From Diphasiastrum complanatum (lineage: Eukaryota > Streptophyta > Lycopodiopsida > Lycopodiales > Lycopodiaceae), in assembly GCA_029204225.1 (NCBI GenBank), contig CM055107.1, positions 43,443,507-43,507,506 on the forward strand: a DNA stretch of 64,000 bases, read 5' to 3'. How positions within the stretch are numbered: the stretch's first letter is position 1; each line of letters opens with the position of its first letter. Under the pieces are notes generated by a model. That model was given only the letters and a program-made list of their open reading frames with translations, made no database searches and was not told the origin of the DNA. Below are positions 42,246-52,646 of the stretch, piece after piece. A program made the position numbers and the translations under genes.

Positions 42246-42719
42246 TCACACATGAGAGAGATTGAAATCAAAGCGATCAGGAAAGCGTCCACCTGGAGGA
42301 ATGCAAATGTTGAGCATCCCTTGTGGCCGAGAGTCGTGAAATAAGACGATGGACGTCACTGGAAACTTTGGACCGCCTCTAATTTTTACAGCATCAGATA
42401 TGGAAACTCGAGCTGTGCCCAGCAGCTTATCTTTCCAAGTACCCGGGCAGTATATCTCTATGGTAAGCTGTGCGGTGACATCCTCCAAAAGCCGTTGGTC
42501 GATTGTGAGACTGAGCTTCTGATCCCAACTGGGGTTGATCCCTCCCTCCTCATCAATGCGCGTGCACACTTTATGTCTGGGATCTACGTAGGCTACTGCG
42601 TACGTATTCAGTTTTCCGCCAAAATTGTTCGCGTTCCTTAATTCCTGTGCTGAAATTATGAAGAGCTCCAACGTTCTGCGTGCTGGTGGCACTGCTGATC
42701 TGCTCACAGACTTTGCCAT
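42246..42719 (-). CDS. Small C2-domain protein (SRC2/BAP-like), copy 1
   Basis: The intact 157-codon ORF encodes one C2 domain at about residues 14-115: TLELFIISAQELRN, NTYAVAYVDPRHKVCTRI, INPSWDQKLSLTI, LTIEIYCPGTWKDKLLGTAR. A short Pro/Gly-rich tail (CIPPGGRFPDRFDF) follows. Plant single-C2 proteins of this size (SRC2- and BON1-associated types) bind membranes and act in stress and defence signalling. That role is inferred from family only. The usual Lys-Met-Asp before the third strand is replaced (KLNTYA), so classical Ca2+ ligation is doubtful. Start Met is supported by identity with copy 2. The copies differ at 11 of 157 residues, and neither has a frameshift. There is no signal peptide or membrane helix. 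No intron is needed. Confidence 0.88.
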   Translation of the reverse strand: MAKSVSRSAVPPARRTLELFIISAQELRNANNFGGKLNTYAVAYVDPRHKVCTRIDEEGGINPSWDQKLSLTIDQRLLEDVTAQLTIEIYCPGTWKDKLLGTARVSISDAVKIRGGPKFPVTSIVLFHDSRPQGMLNICIPPGGRFPDRFDFNLSHV

Positions 42720-43062
42720 ATTCTTGAAAACTTGCAGGCCTACTGAAAGCTGTTGTCAGGGCTTAAGGCTCCGCAAATTAGCCCTTTCACTATGCCTCAA
42801 CAGATGCAATCTTTACAGCGTAGGCTGGAGACAGAAGTTGATCTACTGTGTAAATCAGAACATCCTACATAAAGCTCTGGCTTCTTCTCTTTTTTTCAGT
42901 CACTAAAACGTAATTTGTGTATGGCACTCGTAGTATCAGACTGAAAGTCTTCGACAATGACATTAAAGTCACCAAAACTGATCGAATTACCCCAAATTCG
43001 AACAAACTCATGATGCATCAAACACGGGTGAAGCTTTGAGAGATGAAGTGAGACATCAAATT

Positions 43063-43214
43063 GCTTATATACGGATAGGATAGGCAACAGCAAGGGGCCT
43101 AGGAGGGGCGAGAGGTGGGCTCGAGGCTCGAGCTGAATGAATGCTAGAGCATTCTCGAGCCTCAAGCTCACATGTTCACACCTTTCACATGTTAGCAGTA
43201 GACAGACTCACGTG
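43063..43214 (-). promoter_or_regulatory. Candidate promoter of C2 gene copy 1
   Basis: On the minus strand a TATA box (TATATAAGC, 43071-43063) lies about 345 bases upstream of the start codon. Further upstream are an interrupted palindrome (GAATGCT-AG-AGCATTC, 43139-43154) and a G-box in ABRE-like context (CCACGTGA, core CACGTG 43209-43214). All three are kept at matching places in copy 2. A larger dyad (GGCTCGAG / CTCGAGCC) surrounds the palindrome only in this copy. Confidence 0.6.
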
Positions 43215-43226
43215 GCATTTAGAAGG

Positions 43227-44752
43227 GTCACCGTCCCAGGCCCTTGGCCCTTCGGTTTAGGGGAAGTCATACTCAAGTATTCTTTTTGCTTTTTGGGAGC
43301 TTTTGAGCATTGCATAAATGTTCATGCGAAGGGTTGTGCAAAGTAAAATATGTGGTTGCGGAGATTATGTTTTACAATTATCAACACTTTTGTTCATGAT
43401 AAATGAGATTGTAATTGTAGGTGAGAATAGAATTGGCATGTTCACTCCGAAATCAGTTTCATAAAAAGTTGAAAGATCTTTTTAATAGAAATGGACCAAG
43501 ATGGTGGGCATGTATTTTGCCAAATAACACAACACAAGATGTGATGCCTCAAAAAAAACCATTGTAAGTTGGAGATTTCTCACAGGATGTTGAGAATGTT
43601 GATATGGATGTCGAGTCGGCTTCGGCCCTCTCATCTCCTCTTGTAGCTGCCACCTCCTTGCAGCCATCTTTGTTCCCTTCTACCACTACTCCCTTGCTTT
43701 CGGATGCCTCTCCCCCTGCTTCGTGGAGTTGTGTGGGTGATGGTTTGCTACCTTCTCCCACGTGTGGAGTGTCCTCTCCGTCTTCTTCCTCTCCGACCTT
43801 CCCTTCTCCCTTTTTTGCAAGCTTCCTCCTCCTCTGCTTCGCTTTTTTCTTTTCCTCTCCTTCCTTCCCGTTACTCTCCTTCTAACCCGATTGCTTCTTC
43901 TTTGTCTATTTCAGCCACTTTTCCTTCCTTTTCTCCGCTCTCTGCTCCTAACCGCCCCACTTGTGTTGCTTCCGTTCTGCAGACTCCTCTCCTTGTTGTG
44001 CCTTCCTCTTTTTTCCCTCCTTCTACTAGGGCATTCCCCCTTGGGCCCACCAGCTTGTCTGCTCACACCCAGCTATGCGCTAGAGGTTTCCCACACCATT
44101 GTGGTTGCGTCGGCTGATGGAATCTTTTCCTTCCTTTCCTCAGATGTCTCCACCCAGGGAAGTTGCTTCTTCATTGCCAACTCTGCCGGTCTTGCTCACT
44201 CCCTCCATGTCAGTGCAAGATCTTCCACCTCGGCTGCAGGTTGTTGCCAGATTAGTTTGTGCCAAGGGTTCTTGGCCTCAGCCCCGCTTTCAGCCACAAC
44301 GGCTAGCCCATACCAGGCTTGTGCTGCACTTTTCGCCCCTGCCACTTCTACATGTCACCAAGCGGAAAGGCAAACAATTGTAGGGTATGTAGACTCGATG
44401 GTGAGCAGCCCTCCGCCTGTCAAGAAGGGTTAGAACACAAAGATAGGTTCCTAACTATGTTTAGTTGCTAGTTTAGATGCTTTTCTAACACTACACTAAC
44501 TCTAACCCACTTAACACCACTCCTCCTTGTGAAAGATTTAACTACTTTAGTCATATTTGCTACATTTGTTTATTTGGCAAATTGAGGCCAACTTTATATT
44601 AGACTTAGAGTTTGACTTTTCAAAGTTATATTAGTCTAAATGCATTTGAATAAACACTTTTGAAAAGTGTGAGAAAGTTTAGAAGTCGAGTTTGAGTAGA
44701 TTCAAATTTGAATGTAGGGTACATTAAATCTAGTGCCAAAAATAGTAGGGTT
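43227..44752. other. No certain gene; Ser/Pro-rich ORF stretch, possibly LINE ORF1 debris
   Basis: Plus-strand frames at 43604-44433 are rich in Ser, Pro, Leu and Phe because the DNA is C/T-rich. One frame (DVENVDMDVESASALSSPLV) resembles the variable tail of a LINE ORF1, but no RNA-binding or zinc motif is visible. The remainder (to 44752) is AT-rich without ORFs. Confidence 0.35.
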
Positions 44753-45386
44753 TGTTGGAGGATGCAAGCTATGCACAAAGCGACTGCATCCGAAAAGGCA
44801 CCAAAAAGAGTGCATTTGTCCCATAAGCAAATGGAGACTAAAAGAGAACCCACTTATATGCTCATTGTAAACAATGTACCTTTAATGTCCCCTGGTATTA
44901 GCCCTTTTGGGATCAAAGGGGAATGATGGTGGGTGGCTAGGTGGTGGGGATGGGAGCCCGCACGCGGCCCGCAGGCGCACACAATGTGCCACATCGTCTA
45001 CTGGACCGCTCTCCGCTACCGACAAACTCTGAGTTGGTATCAGAACAAGTGTTATGGTCCTGAAATAGCAAGTGGGAGTGTTTTTTGCCCTGTGCTCGCT
45101 TGAGTGGGGGTGTTGGAGGATGCAAACTACGCACAAAGCGATTGCGTCCGAAAAGACACCAAAAGGAGTGCATTCATCCCATTAGCAAGTGGAGACTAAA
45201 AGAGAACTCACTTATAAGCTTATTGTAGACAATGTACCCTTGTCCCCTGGTACGAGCCCTTTTGGGGTCAAAGGGAAATGATGGCGGGTGGCTTGGTGGT
45301 GGGGATGGTGGGATCCCACACGCGGCTCGCAGGCGCGCATGACGTGCCACATCATCTATTGGACTGCTCTCCACTATCGATAAACG
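44753..45386 (+). mobile_element. TRIM (terminal-repeat retrotransposon in miniature)
   Basis: Two direct repeats of about 272 bp start TGTTGGAGGATGCAA at 44753 and 45111. Both end with CTCTCCRCTAYCGAYA-type sequence at about 45024 and 45382. Between them are a PBS-like TTGGTATCAGAACAAG (45034-45049) and a G-rich tract (GAGTGGGGG) just before the second repeat. The interior is only about 86 bases and has no ORF. This is the size and layout of a TRIM. I did not find the 5S rRNA boxes expected of the Cassandra family. Confidence 0.82.
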
Positions 45387-47392
45387 AAGTCTCCGATGTC
45401 GAAGTCATCGACATCTTCCCAAGAGCAAGATCGCCATCCAGGTTATTGACATCGAAGTCTCCGACATCAAAGTCATCAACATCTTCTCAAAAGCAGCTCA
45501 ACATCGAAGTCTTCGACTTCTCAACTAGATTGAATTAGCAGCATGGTGCCTTAATCCCATTTTGTAAAGTATAAACCTTAATTAGAGGTCACTAACAAAA
45601 CAAGGCGATTACAGCCCAAAGCGACGATGGTGCCTAATATCCACTCTTCTCTCCACTAATCAGACATCGCCAACTGCTCTCATGTACATCTATCATTGTA
45701 ATGATAAGATCAATAGATCAGAATCAAATCAAGAGTGTAAGATAGAGTGATAGAGAATTCAAGCAAGAGAGCAATAATTCGTTCTTCCTCTCTTTTATAC
45801 CAAAGTATTGTTTCAGGAAGAACGCGCCTTGTATCTGCATTCAGACTTGTACTATCTACAGTCATAGAATTCTTATTCCAGCAATCTGAATAATCTAGTA
45901 CTTGGTTTAATGCATTATCATTCGGATCTGATTCATTGATATATGCCATGTAGATAAATTATTTGTAGATTATATATTCATATGACTGATAATTTTGTGT
46001 TGATAATAAGCTCTAGCTCTTCATCTGATAATGCTTTCACAAAGTGCATTTCTTTTGTGTTCGCCTAATGAACCTTTACTGGTAGACATTGTGCACACAC
46101 ACCGAGAAATTTGACATTGCTCCAATTTCCAACATGGTATCAATGCTATAGTTCCTATAGTCTCTACTATTTGATACTGTCATAGAGCTTATTTATATTG
46201 TAGACACAAATTATAATTGTTTCCACTCATATAATCTACTAGCTGCTTAATTCTTTGACTTTCAAATGGATTCACAATCATAGTTTGCTGTAATTGTATC
46301 GGATCTTTGATGTATGCTATGACATCGACTAGACCTGATCTTGCATACGTTGTCAGCTCTTTAAGCCAATATATGGCTCATATTGCTATGGTCCACTGGA
46401 AAGCTCTTCTAAGAGTTCTTAGATATGTACGAGCTACCATCGACCTTTTCATCTGCTATGGAGATGAAAATCCATCCGATATCCATACACTTCATGGATA
46501 TATAGATGCGAATTGGGCAAGTGATATAGACACTAGAAGATCGACATCTGGATTAGTCTTCATGTTCAATAACGGTCCAATATCTTGAATAGTCGAAAGC
46601 ATACCTCCATTGCAATGTCTTTGATAGAATCAGAATACATTGCAGTTTCTCAAGCTACCCCCCAAAGAGGCAATTTGATTAAGGAATCTATTGTTCGATA
46701 TTGGTCTCAGACAAACTGCTCCAACGATTATTCAGTGTGACAATCAGAGTGCTATAGCATTATCAATCAATCCCAGACAAGCACATCGAGATTAAGTACC
46801 ACTATATCAGGAGCAGAGTACTCAACAAGGAGGTAAGTATGAAATTTTGCAGAACGCAATACATGGCAACTGACATATTTACAAAGGGGTTAAGTCAAGA
46901 AGCACACAATAATTTTTGTGCTATCTTGAATTTAAAAATCAAGGCATTCAAGGATCCAGATTAAGGGGGGGTATTGGATTTCTATCCTCTCCATCCCTTA
47001 TCTCTTCACTAATCTAGATCCATTTATTTGTTGTATGTAAATACATTGAAAAGTCGCGCAACTTTGTAGAAATACAAGAAAATTCGATGACAATATTTCC
47101 TTGGATTTCCTGACATCAAAGTGTCCCCCATGAACATCGAAGGTCATTATTCAAAAAAGAGCAAGCTCAACATCGAAGTGCTGAACATTGAAGTCTTCGA
47201 TGTCAAAGTCATCGACATCTTCTCAAGAGAAAGCTCAACATTGAAGTCTTTGACTTCTCAACTAAATTGACCTAGCAGCATGGTGCCTTAATTCCATTTT
47301 GTAAAGTACAAGCCTTGATTAGAGGTCACTAACAAAACAAGGCGGTTACATTGTGCACGCACCGAGAAATCTGACATTGCTCCGATTTCACA
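45387..47392 (+). mobile_element. Small Ty1/copia remnant G with two LTRs
   Basis: The 3' LTR (46972-47392) follows a polypurine tract (TTAAGGGGGGG). Its distal ~230 bases match 45387-45613 plus 46087-46134, the 5' LTR. PBS TGGTATCAATGC follows the 5' LTR at 46135. The 5' LTR is split by about 473 bases of unrelated sequence (45614-46086), and its start is missing next to the TRIM. The interior is only about 830 bases and holds the end of RT and RNase H. Confidence 0.78.
46300..46950 (+). pseudogene. Copia RT end and RNase H
   Basis: The frame 46307-46588 reads MTSTRPDLAYVVSSLSQYM, HWKALLRVLRYV and GYIDANWASD, the first RNase H Asp. It continues to RRSTSGLVFMF and a stop at ISW/IS*. Later frames contain SLIESEYIAVSQAT and IIQCDNQSAIALS, carrying the remaining RNase H acidic residues. 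Stops and shifts break it in at least three places. Gag, protease, integrase and the RT active site are absent. Confidence 0.85.
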
Positions 47393-48378
47393 TTTTGGGG
47401 GGAAAGCCAAGTTGCCAAATAGGGTTTGGACCTATGTAACTCATGGGAAGATATATCACTCTCTCTTTCTCTCTTATCTCATTCATGCTTATACATAGTT
47501 CTCTTGGGTTCTACTATCCATTGGTGCACTATACTTGTGATATCTTGCTATTCTATGTATAGAATGATCACTATTTGCTATTTTCAGGTTCACACGTGTG
47601 AAATACAATAGGGTACTGTTGCTATACAGATTATAGCTTCTATTTATATTTTGGTTCATGTTTGATCAAGATCTATTCGACTTTGTATCTCATTTTTTGT
47701 GTAGATGCTGATTTTTCCACATTGGCAAGATTGGTGGAGTTGATTGTTTTCTAACCAAAGTGATCATAGTGATCTGAAATCTTTTACATGGTATCAGAGC
47801 TTGTGTTTCTGGTTATGAAGGAGACAATCACTTCTATCAATGATTTGGAGAAGATATCAATGCTAGAGCATGCTAGATTGGATTCTACACCAAAATCGAG
47901 TTTCTTGCATTTGTAGATTGGATTTTTTGTAGATCAAAACCCTATATAGGTTATAATGTTGATCAATTTTAATTTTTGAATTCACATGTTGGATTTGGCC
48001 AATTTTTGGATCATTGGAATAGCCTAAGTGGTGGCTAATAGATTGCATATCAAGTTTTTGACATTTGCATATGAAAAATTCAATTTTTTGTAATTTTGTC
48101 AAAACCCTAATTTTGATTGGATCTCTAGATATTGAGGTTGCTGGACTTCATTTGAGTGTGTTTTAATGTTAGGAAGTGGCAAGAGTTATTAGATTTAGGG
48201 TAGATCATAGATTGATCAAGATTTCATGATTCTATGTGTTGATTTGCTTGGTATAAGTGCTAGAAGAGAATTTGTGAAGTTTCATATCTTTGTGATTTCT
48301 TTTTGAAAACATTTGTTGTTGTTCAAATGAGTGCTTTGTGTATTGCAATAGGTTGAAAGAGGACCAGGTCATTGCTAC

Positions 48379-49177
48379 ATGGCTACATCAAGTGGAGTCA
48401 TGTTGGAAGCCAATGATAAGCGTACCTCAAGTAACTATTCATTGTGGAAAGTCAGGATGGAATCACTTCTTGAGATGAATGATGCTTTGGATATTGTTGT
48501 AGGTTTTGAGGAGAGACCAACAACACAACAAGATCAAATGAGGTACGACAAGAGGGCCAAAAGGGCTTTACACATGATCAAGATGAATGTTACCAATGAG
48601 CTTCTCAAGGAAGTTGGTAAGAGTACTTCATCTACGGACGCTTGCGATTCATTGAAGAAGCTTTATGAATCCAAGTCTACTTTTAGAGTGTTGAAAGACA
48701 AGTCATTTCTTGTTTGCAAAATAATGAAGAAAGTCCAAATACTTTTATTTTGAGAGTGAAAGCATTGAATGATGATTTGGCTTGCATTGATGAGAGTATT
48801 AAGGATGGAGAGCTTGTTCAAGTTATTCTTAATGGATTGTTGGATGCTCATGCTAACATTGTTCAAAGTCTTTCTATTCAAAGAACTTTGCCATGTTTGA
48901 CTGATCTTCCAGAGATCTTGATCAATGAAGAATATAGGCTTCAAGCAAGAGGTGGATCTTCATCAACATCTCAAGTTGGATAGGAGGCTATGTTCATCAA
49001 GGGCAAATTCAAGGGCAAAAGCACAAGTAAGTGGTCTAAAGGGAAAGATCAAGTGGATGCTTCTTCAAATGGAAAAAAGATGGATAGATCAAAGCTCAAG
49101 TGCTTCTATTGTGGCATCAAAGGACACTTTGCAAGTGAGTGCTACAAGAGATCAAGGAGACAAGCAAGATATCTACT
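48379..49177 (+). pseudogene. Copia D gag with zinc knuckle
   Basis: It starts MATSSGVMLEANDKRTSSNY and SLWKVRMESLLEMNDAL, the copia gag N-terminus. A frameshift near 48715 moves the frame to SPNTFILRVKALNDDLACID and VILNGLLDAHANIVQSL, the UBN2 core. A TAG at 48980 precedes a Lys/Ser-rich linker. A zinc knuckle CFYCGIKGHFASEC (CX2CX4HX4C, about 49107-49146) follows. The coding sequence is then cut at 49177 by the LTR of the nested copia and resumes at about 54072. Confidence 0.86.
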
Positions 49178-49609
49178 TAGAACTTGCTTCAAACAAGAAC
49201 ATAGATCATGCTACATAGTAACACAGACAGAAAACACTCTCCACAACAAGCTCACATAGCAACTATATTTCTCAAAATGAAATTACACTATACATATAGT
49301 TGTTTACTCATGCAACCCATGCATGACCCAGGTCTCCGTTGGCGGTACGCGTGTCCCGTCGACTTGCCTCGTGGAGAGGCCAACTGATCCTTATCAACTG
49401 ATAGGACCCACAGTACAGTACCACAGTGATTCTACTTTAATTCTAGCTCTCTCCCTTAAAGTAGAGTCTACTTTTTACACAGTCATATACATAGCTTTAA
49501 AGTCAACAAACTTTAAGTACAGAAAGCTTTGATCTAGACTTATCAAACTTTTCTCCAACGAGTGGCTTAGTGAAAATATCAGCTAGTTGTTGTGCCGTAC
49601 TACAATGAA

Positions 49610-50465
49610 CAACATGAATTTCATGACTCAGCAGCCTCTCGCGTATAAAGTGATACTGAATCTCAATGTGTTGGTTCTCGCATGGAACACTGGATTCTTT
49701 GCGAGCTGAATGCCACTCTGACTATCGCTATGTAATGTCGTGGGATTTTTCTGCTTCATGCCAACTTCTTCCAAGATTTGTCTCAACCATATAGCTTCTT
49801 GTGCCACACTACACATTGCCTTATACTCTACTTCTGTGGTGGATAGAGCAATTGTACTTTGCTTCTTACTAGACTAGGAAAAGCAACTACCACAAAACTG
49901 GAATACATACCCTATGGTTCCTGTAAATCAAGCCATAATCTAAAGTGCCTTTCACATAACGCAAAATGCGTTTAGCTGCCTTCCAATGCGTTTCCATAGG
50001 TGCTGCCATAAACTGACTTACAATGCCAACAACATAGCATATATCTGGTCTAGTCATGGTAAGGTAAATCAAGCTCCCTACTAACTGCCTATATAGCATA
50101 GCATCAAATGGCTGTGACTCATCAAGCTTAGAAAGCTCTTTACCTGGTTCAATAGGAGTATTCACTGGTTTGCAATCCTGCAACCTAAACCTGTGCAGCA
50201 ACTCTTTGACATACTTTACCTATGTTAAACCCACTTCGTGTCCTTTTTGCCACACCTCTACTCCGAGGCAATAATGCATCAGGCTGAGATCTGTCATCTC
50301 GAATTGTTCCATGAGGTCTTTCTTGATCATGTCTATCATCTCTTGATTATTTTCCGTAATAATCAAGTCATCAACATAAAGAGCAATCAAAGCAACCATA
50401 CCATTTAAGCATAAGACATATATATTTGGATAAGAATGTGTTCTCACCATCCCCTTTGAATGAAA
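49610..50465 (-). pseudogene. Copia E RT second half and RNase H
   Basis: From 50450 the minus strand gives IALYVDDLIITENNQEMIDM, the RT active site with its YVDD. It continues through MTDLSLMHYCLGVEVWQKGH and, past a stop at about 50221, LHRFRLQDCKPVNTPIEPG and RPDICYVVGIVSQFM, then HWKAAKRILRYVKGTLDYG. RNase H is interrupted near 49880 and resumes as EAIWLRQILEEVG and LHSDSQSGIQLAKNPVFHAR. A frameshift precedes the expected end. It encoded the polymerase end of the polyprotein. Confidence 0.88.
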
Positions 50466-50504
50466 GTAGGCATCAATCCTGCTGTACCATGCACGTGGTG
50501 CCTT

Positions 50505-52070
50505 TTAAAGACCATGAAGCGCTTTCTTCAAGTGACATACTTTATTTTCCTGTCCTTTTGCTACAAAGCCTTCAGGTTGATCCTTGAACACTTCTTCTTC
50601 TAACTCACCATTTAGAAAAGCAGATTTCACATCCATCTGATGCAAAGGCCAACCAAAATGTGAAGCTAAAGCAACAAGTAGGCGTAGAGTATTCCACTTA
50701 CATACTGGCGCAAAGGTCTCCTCATAGTCAATCCCTTTACTTTGTGCATATCCTTTGATCACCAATCTTGCCTTGTGCTTTGCTATACTACCATCTGCAT
50801 GGTACTTAGTCATGTATAACCATTTGCAACCAATGGGTTTCTTGCCAACTGGTGGTTCTACTAAGTCCCATGTGCTATGCTTAGCAATTGACTCCATCTC
50901 CTCTCCCATGGTCTTGACCCAAATGTCAACATCCTTCGCTTCACCATAAGTCGAAAGTTCTTTGCTTTGAATAATGCTAGATAAGAGAGCATAATCCGCT
51001 TCATACCTTTCAGGTTGTGTCTTCTCTCTTGTTGATCTTCGTAGCTCTTCCTGGCTAGATGATCCTGGAAAGTCATCCATGTCGCGGCTCTCCAAAAATC
51101 TCTTAAACCACTTAGGGAGCTTCCTGTCAGGTGATCGGCTTCCTGGTGAAAATGTATCCCATGGTACATCCTTCTCCTTGTATTTGTTACCTGCAACTTC
51201 AATCCTTCTTGCACCAAAAGGTTTGTCTCTACCTCTCCAACCTGTCTCTTTAGGTTGAGTAGTAGTATCTTGAGATGTATCCTCATATTCATCACTTGGA
51301 AGGTCAACGAATGGATTATCATCAAAAGGTATCCTCACTATACCATCTTTCCCACTGGATGTATCTATCTTCTCATCATCCTCGTCTTCATACATCTTGG
51401 ATTCATCAAAGATAACATCACGGCTTACATGGATTTTGTTTTCCACTGGATCAAAACATCTATAGCCCTTCACACGTTCATCATATCCTAGGAATATACA
51501 CTTGATAGCTTTTACATCAAGTTTACGTCTCTCTTCCTTAGGAATGTCTACAAAGGCTTTACATCCAAAGATTCGCAAGTGGTTCACCTTTGGCTTCTTC
51601 TTTGTGAATGCTTCCTCAGGTGTTATCTTTGGTATGGCAATGGCAGGACTTCTATTTTGAAGATAGACTGCCGTACTGCATGCTTCTGACCAAAAAGCTT
51701 TTGGTAGTTTCATCTCAGCTAGCATAGATCCGGCACTTTCCACAATGGTACGATTCTTGTGCTCAGCTACACCATTGAGAGCAGGAGTATGAGCTTACGT
51801 AAATTGTCTGTTGATCCCACATTGATCAAAAAGATCATTGAAGTCGCTGGACTTGTACTCACCTCCACTATCTGATCTTAGAACTTTGATCTTCCTACCT
51901 GTCTGATTTTTGACCAATGCTTTGAAGCTCTTGAAATTTTCAAATGCATCCGATTTCTTCTTCAAGAAGCAAATCCACGTCTTAGACTTCTTCTTGCCCT
52001 TGCCCTTGCTTTGTTTTTGGCGTGTCGTAAGTGCCTGATCGTCAGTATTTTGACGTCTAGCTTTCACCAT
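50505..52070 (-). pseudogene. Copia E integrase and RT first half
   Basis: From 52070 a Lys-rich gag tail runs directly into integrase: TGRKIKVLRSDSGGEYKSSD (second catalytic Asp). Zinc knuckle, protease, pre-integrase and the first catalytic Asp are deleted. After a stop near 51795 comes LNGVAEHKN, where the usual catalytic Glu is in AEHK instead of AERK. The 412-codon frame 51743-50505 continues with KVNHLRIFGCKAFVDIP, RKLDVKAIKCIFLGYDE and VSRDVIFDES. An acidic linker follows. RT then begins: KKPIGCKWLYMTKYHADGS, YEETFAPVCKWNTLRLL, HQMDVKSAFLNGELEEEVF. It stops at LKKALHGL, 50 bases before the YVDD frame. Confidence 0.88.
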
Positions 52071-52073
52071 TTC

Positions 52074-52646
52074 TCATCGTTGCTCTTCCTGCATCAAGAT
52101 TCCTGTGAGCTCGTCAAAGTTTGGCAATCTTTCTCTTGATGCTATTCTGCTCACAAACATCTGATAGGGTTCTGCAGTGCCGCACAATGCATTGTGCACC
52201 AGCTCCACATCACGTATGCGCTCACCAATAGAATGCAGTTCATCCCTTATTGTCTTGATTCTGGTCATGTACGTCTGAATGTGCTCTCCTTGTTCCATTC
52301 GGGCACTATTCAGCTTTGACTTCAAAAACATGATTCTAGACGGATTTGACATCTCGAACTGCTCCTTTAGCACATTCCATGCCTGTCTAGGTGTAACAGC
52401 ATCACAAATGTGGGTAATGATTTGATCCTTCACTAACAAGTTAATGAAGGTCAAAGCTTTCCTCGTCTTTTTTTTGCACACTTTGATATCCGCTTCATTT
52501 GGCGGCCTTCTCTCATCACCTGTGATGACTTCCCACACATCTTTCTCCATCAGTATGTTTTTCATTTTGAATTTCCACACTGCATAGTTGGAAATTCCAT
52601 CCAATTTGCTACTTTCACTCAAAATGGACTCTCCCATGTTTGCCAT
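52074..52646 (-). pseudogene. Copia E gag
   Basis: The 190-codon frame from Met 52646 shows the UBN2-type gag: LDGISNYAVWKFKMKNILME, VWEVITGDERRPPNE, QAWNVLKEQFEMSNPSRIMF, YMTRIKTIRDELHSIG and RLPNFDELTGILMQEEQR. It is intact to the point where a stop separates it from the following Lys-rich segment. Upstream (52647-53804) is a non-coding leader of about 1.15 kb before the PBS and 5' LTR. Gag would form the particle. This is the best preserved gag in the window. Confidence 0.88.

Larger units (their letters stand above)
42061..43226. repeat. Segmental duplication, copy 1 (pairs with 62170-63990)
   Basis: Homology starts at TCAATGAGATACATTC in the 3' flank of the C2 gene and runs through the coding region, 5' UTR and promoter to ACGTGGCATTTAG. 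The mate begins at about 62170 and ends near 63984. Copy 1 carries a copia LTR at its left edge; copy 2 carries the 62326-62935 insertion. Confidence 0.88.

Noticed and set aside
43762-44433. 223-codon Leu/Ser/Phe-rich ORF that looks like a membrane protein
   Set aside because: The DNA is C/T-rich and several frames are open with hydrophobic or Pro/Ser-rich output. There is no consistent domain, start context or homologue I can recognise.
44753-45386. Assignment of this TRIM to the Cassandra family
   Set aside because: I looked for 5S rRNA internal promoter boxes in the LTR and did not see them. Size alone is not enough.
51861-52070. Intact integrase of copia E
   Set aside because: The segment with the first catalytic Asp is deleted and a stop follows at about 51795, so it is a pseudogene.
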